In this document: positions 31,201 to 33,346 of the stretch, one piece after another | How the letters are laid out: every line of letters starts with the position of its first letter | How positions within the stretch are numbered: the stretch's first letter is position 1 | Source: Pseudomonadota bacterium | Lineage (GTDB): Bacteria > Pseudomonadota > Gammaproteobacteria > Xanthomonadales > Xanthomonadaceae | Direction of reading: 5' to 3' | Length of the DNA: 33,346 bases | NCBI GenBank assembly: GCA_023423605.1 | Contig: JAFAFF010000309.1 | Coordinates: 1-33,346, forward strand | Position numbers and translations under genes: made by a program | Notes under the pieces: generated by a model | What the model was told of the DNA's origin: nothing | Database searches by the model: none | Seen by the model: only the letters and a program-made list of their open reading frames with translations

Positions 31201-31395
31201 AGCATGGTCCAGAAAGCGTATTCGCAGCGTCAAGCGCCAACTGTCATGCACGAAGCCCGGCCGATGGGCCTGGCGATGAATTGACCGTAAGCGTGCGCCG
31301 GGACGCCAGCGCGCTTCCCTTGCCCGCCGGCAGGGCCAGCCCCACACTATCCTTACCTACCATGCATGCGCCCCCGTGGCGCTGGAGCCAAGGTC

Positions 31396-31968
31396 ATGAA
31401 CCGTCGCTCGATATGCAGCCTGCTGCTGGCAGGCGCCCTTGCCATCGTGCCGCTGCTGGCCACCGCCGCACCGCGCACGGTGACCGATCCCCAGGCACCG
31501 CGTGCGCTGGAAGCCGCCGGGCCAGTGAACGTGCGGTGGAACGATCCAAAGACATTCACCGAACTGCGCAGCAGCCGTAACCGGTTCGAGGCCGAGCGCG
31601 GCGACTGGGTGCGCCAGCTGGCCGACTACATCCGTACTTCCGCCACCAAGCAGCTGCAGCCCGGCCAGACACTGGATGTGACTGTGCTGGACATCAAGCG
31701 CGCGGGCGATTTCGAGCCGTGGCATGGCGCGCGCGCGGACGATATCCGCATCATGCGCGACATCTACCCGCCGAAGATCGCGCTGCAATACAGCCTGAAA
31801 GGGGCGGACGGACGAATTCTCGGCGAAGGCGAAGCGACGCTGCGCGATACCGGCTTCATGCACGGCAGCGTGGGACTGCAGAGCAGCAGCGATCCATTGC
31901 GTTACGAGAAGAAGCTGATCGACGATTGGGTGCGCCGCGACCTGGCCAGGGAAATCGCCGCGCGCTGA
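31396..31968 (+). CDS. DUF3016-family exported protein
   Basis: 190 aa with a signal peptide (MNRRSICSLLLAGALAIVPL, cleavage near TAA). The mature part has VNVRWNDPKTFTELRSSR, LADYIRTSATKQLQPGQTLDVTVLDIKRAG and IRIMRDIYPPKIALQYSL. It closes with LIDDWVRRDLAREIA. These match the DUF3016 family of proteobacterial periplasmic proteins, whose function is not known. The ATG at 31396 has GGAG/AAGG upstream; the in-frame ATG at 31366 would put extra residues before the signal peptide. A possible -10 TATCCT lies at 31348-31353. The gene is divergent from the hybrid kinase. Confidence 0.82.
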   Translation: MNRRSICSLLLAGALAIVPLLATAAPRTVTDPQAPRALEAAGPVNVRWNDPKTFTELRSSRNRFEAERGDWVRQLADYIRTSATKQLQPGQTLDVTVLDIKRAGDFEPWHGARADDIRIMRDIYPPKIALQYSLKGADGRILGEGEATLRDTGFMHGSVGLQSSSDPLRYEKKLIDDWVRRDLAREIAAR

Positions 31969-31990
31969 CGCATTTCAGGAAATGGATCAA

Positions 31991-32050
31991 GTAGAGCGGG
32001 GCTCTGCCCCGCTGCGCGGTAAGGCCCAGCCGGGCAGAGCCCGGCTCTAC
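31991..32050. repeat. GTAG palindromic repeat pair, unit 1
   Basis: Begins GTAGAGC and ends GCTCTAC, with two internal stems (GCGGGGC-TCT-GCCCCGC and GCCGGGC-AGA-GCCCGGC): two GTAG elements in head-to-head inverted order. It is followed by GACATGTGG. It probably terminates DUF3016 and alr, which converge here. Confidence 0.75.
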
Positions 32051-32074
32051 GACATGTGGCGGTGAGGGGGCTAC

Positions 32075-32135
32075 GTAGAGCGGGGCTCTGCTCCGCTGTG
32101 CGGTGAGGCCTCAGCCGGGCAGAGCCCGGCTCTAC
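32075..32135. repeat. GTAG palindromic repeat pair, unit 2
   Basis: A near copy of unit 1 starting 84 bases later, again from GTAGAGC to GCTCTAC and followed by the same GACATGTGG. One stem has a change (GGGGCTCTGCTCC). The copy of the flank shows that a whole unit was duplicated, not inserted twice independently. Confidence 0.75.
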
Positions 32136-32162
32136 GACATGTGGGTCCGGGTACCCAGGGCG

Positions 32163-33236
32163 TCAGCCGATGTATTCGCGGCGCACGCGCTTCACCGCGC
32201 AGGGCAGCTGGTAGGCGCTGACTCCGCACCGCGGTGCCAGCTCCGAGAGGCTGGGCGCCTCGCCGCCCCACAGCTGCACTTCGCTGCCTGTACCCGCATC
32301 CGGATGCGGCGTCAGGTCCACCGTCAACATATCCATCGATACACGCCCGACAAGCTCACCCGGGCGACCGTCGATCACCACCGGCGTCCCGTTCGGCGCG
32401 AACTGCGGATAACCATCCGCATAGCCCATGGCCACCACGCCCACCCGGGTCCGTTCCCGGGCCACGAACCGCGCGCCATAGCCCACCGGTTCACCGGCGT
32501 CGATCCAGCGCTCGGCAATCACCCGCGAGCGCATGTTCATCACCGGCCGCAACCGTGCCGTGGTTGCCGTATCCCCGGGCAGCGGGTTGGCTCCATACAG
32601 CATCAGGCCGGGACGCACCCAGTCACTGCGCACATCCGGCCAGCCCAGCAGCGCGGGCGAGTTGCACACGCTGGTCTCGCCTTCCAGCCCGGCAATGGCA
32701 TCGGCAAACACCGCCGCCTGCTCGTGGGTGCGCTCGCTGTCCAGTTCATCGGCACGCGCGAAATGGGTCATCATCACGATGCGCTGCACATGCGCCAGCG
32801 CGGACAGCTGCGCGTGCGCGGCACGGAACGCCTCCACGTCCAGGCCCAGCCGGTGCATGCCACTGTCCAGCTTCAGCCAGACCACAAGCGGGCGCGACGC
32901 CGCGAAGGCCGTGACCGCATCCACCTGCCACGTCGAAGCCACCGCGGTCCACAGATCGTGCTCGACGATCAACGGCAGTTCGCTGGCCTCGAAGAACCCT
33001 TCCAGCAGCAGGATCGGCGCGCGGATGCCGGCGGCGCGCAGTTCCAGCGCTTCCTCGATGGTGGCCACCGCAAAGCCGTCGGCCTCGCCTTCCAGTGCCT
33101 CCGCGCAGCGCACCGCGCCATGGCCATACGCATCGGCCTTGACCACCGCCAGCGCCTTGCCGCCGCCCAGTTCGCGGGCCAGGCGATAGTTGCTGCGCAA
33201 GGCGTCCAGGTCGATCAACGCACGTGCAGGGCGCAT
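32163..33236 (-). CDS. alr: Alanine racemase, probably the catabolic DadX type
   Basis: 357 aa, PLP-dependent. The cofactor lysine K33 lies in [11 protein letters not shown], and Y253 in [13 protein letters not shown] is the opposite catalytic base. [11 protein letters not shown] and VRPGLMLYG are conserved, as is [13 protein letters not shown]. The enzyme interconverts L- and D-alanine. The ATG at 33236 has GGAG 8 bases upstream, inside the end of the preceding gene, which it overlaps by 22 bases. That neighbour looks like D-amino acid dehydrogenase, so this is the dadA-dadX arrangement used for alanine breakdown, though it may also supply cell-wall D-alanine. Confidence 0.92.
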   Translation of the reverse strand: MRPARALIDLDALRSNYRLARELGGGKALAVVKADAYGHGAVRCAEALEGEADGFAVATIEEALELRAAGIRAPILLLEGFFEASELPLIVEHDLWTAVASTWQVDAVTAFAASRPLVVWLKLDSGMHRLGLDVEAFRAAHAQLSALAHVQRIVMMTHFARADELDSERTHEQAAVFADAIAGLEGETSVCNSPALLGWPDVRSDWVRPGLMLYGANPLPGDTATTARLRPVMNMRSRVIAERWIDAGEPVGYGARFVARERTRVGVVAMGYADGYPQFAPNGTPVVIDGRPGELVGRVSMDMLTVDLTPHPDAGTGSEVQLWGGEAPSLSELAPRCGVSAYQLPCAVKRVRREYIG

Positions 33237-33346
33237 TCGCGACTCTCCATGTGCGTGCTGAAAGCCTTGCCACCATAGCGGAAGATATCCAGGCCCTCGG
33301 TGCTGATCTGCGGCTGGCGCGCGCTCATCAGGTCGGCCAGGTAGCG
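33215..33346 (-). CDS. dadA: D-amino acid dehydrogenase DadA, C-terminal fragment
   Basis: The last 43 codons are visible: [20 protein letters not shown], then [17 protein letters not shown] and CALHVR, stop. RYLADL with a following P-I-x-x-x-GLD and RYG fits the C-terminus of the DadA small subunit family, which oxidises D-alanine to pyruvate. The frame overlaps the alanine racemase start by 22 bases. The identification rests on a short fragment and the pairing with the racemase. Confidence 0.6.
   Translation of the reverse strand, partial: RYLADLMSARQPQISTEGLDIFRYGGKAFSTHMESRECALHVR

Noticed and set aside
31991..32144. CRISPR-like array
   Set aside because: There are only two units, the repeats are themselves palindromic GTAG elements, and there are no unique spacers of regular length.
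1..33346. tRNA, rRNA genes or insertion sequences
   Set aside because: I saw no cloverleaf-like sequence, rRNA segment or transposase frame on either strand.

Overview
The window is about 33 kb of high-GC gammaproteobacterial chromosome. It most likely comes from Stenotrophomonas or a close Xanthomonadaceae relative. Three things point that way: GTAG-headed palindromic repeats of the SMAG type, a TonB-receptor-rich gene set, and mRNA starts with very short or no leaders. The genus is an inference; I ran no search. The region is densely coding, and because GC is so high many long antisense reading frames are shadows of real genes.

Layout: (1) 1-2150, minus strand: an operon of a frameshifted DUF4198 gene, a six-EF-hand secreted protein and the start of a TonB receptor of the heme/hemoglobin type, behind a promoter that overlaps a Fur-like palindrome. 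(2) 2171-7524, minus strand: an M14 zinc carboxypeptidase-like protein and a large TonB-dependent receptor, probably a peptide-scavenging pair, with an unusual repeat-rich upstream region. (3) 7657-8243, plus strand: queD, then a predicted small RNA that shows the same C-rich octamer in two hairpin loops. (4) 8253-10785, minus strand: an asparagine-synthetase-like protein without a glutaminase nucleophile, and a small outer-membrane beta-barrel with its own terminator. (5) 10859-15245: two OmpR-type two-component systems that converge and overlap at their kinase ends. The first is preceded by four 10-bp direct repeats, a likely response-regulator operator shared with the beta-barrel gene. (6) 15385-19394, plus strand: Tat-lipoprotein MsrB, DipZ, membrane-anchored MsrA, then free-methionine-(R)-sulfoxide reductase and a TfoX C-terminal protein. 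The first three form a complete extracytoplasmic methionine sulfoxide repair set, divergent from the second two-component system.

(7) 19407-22371: a CobC-like phosphatase (minus) divergent from a cobalamin riboswitch and btuB (plus). (8) 22417-24275, minus strand: gph and dinB, separated by a palindromic repeat that supplies the dinB stop codon and terminator. (9) 24469-26192, plus strand: fabA-fabB, for unsaturated fatty acid synthesis. (10) 26230-28663, minus strand: a tightly overlapping rsmC-rsuA-HAD phosphatase operon. (11) 28840-31968: a small unknown protein (plus), a soluble PAS hybrid histidine kinase (minus) and a DUF3016 protein (plus). (12) 31991-33346: two tandem GTAG repeat units, then alanine racemase and the end of dadA (minus).

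The parts most worth following up are the C-loop small RNA with a palindrome over its promoter, the methionine sulfoxide repair cluster with its adjacent two-component system, the four-repeat operator between the outer-membrane gene and the RstA/RstB-like pair, and three genes that share an identical -10/N6/ATG arrangement suggesting leaderless mRNAs.
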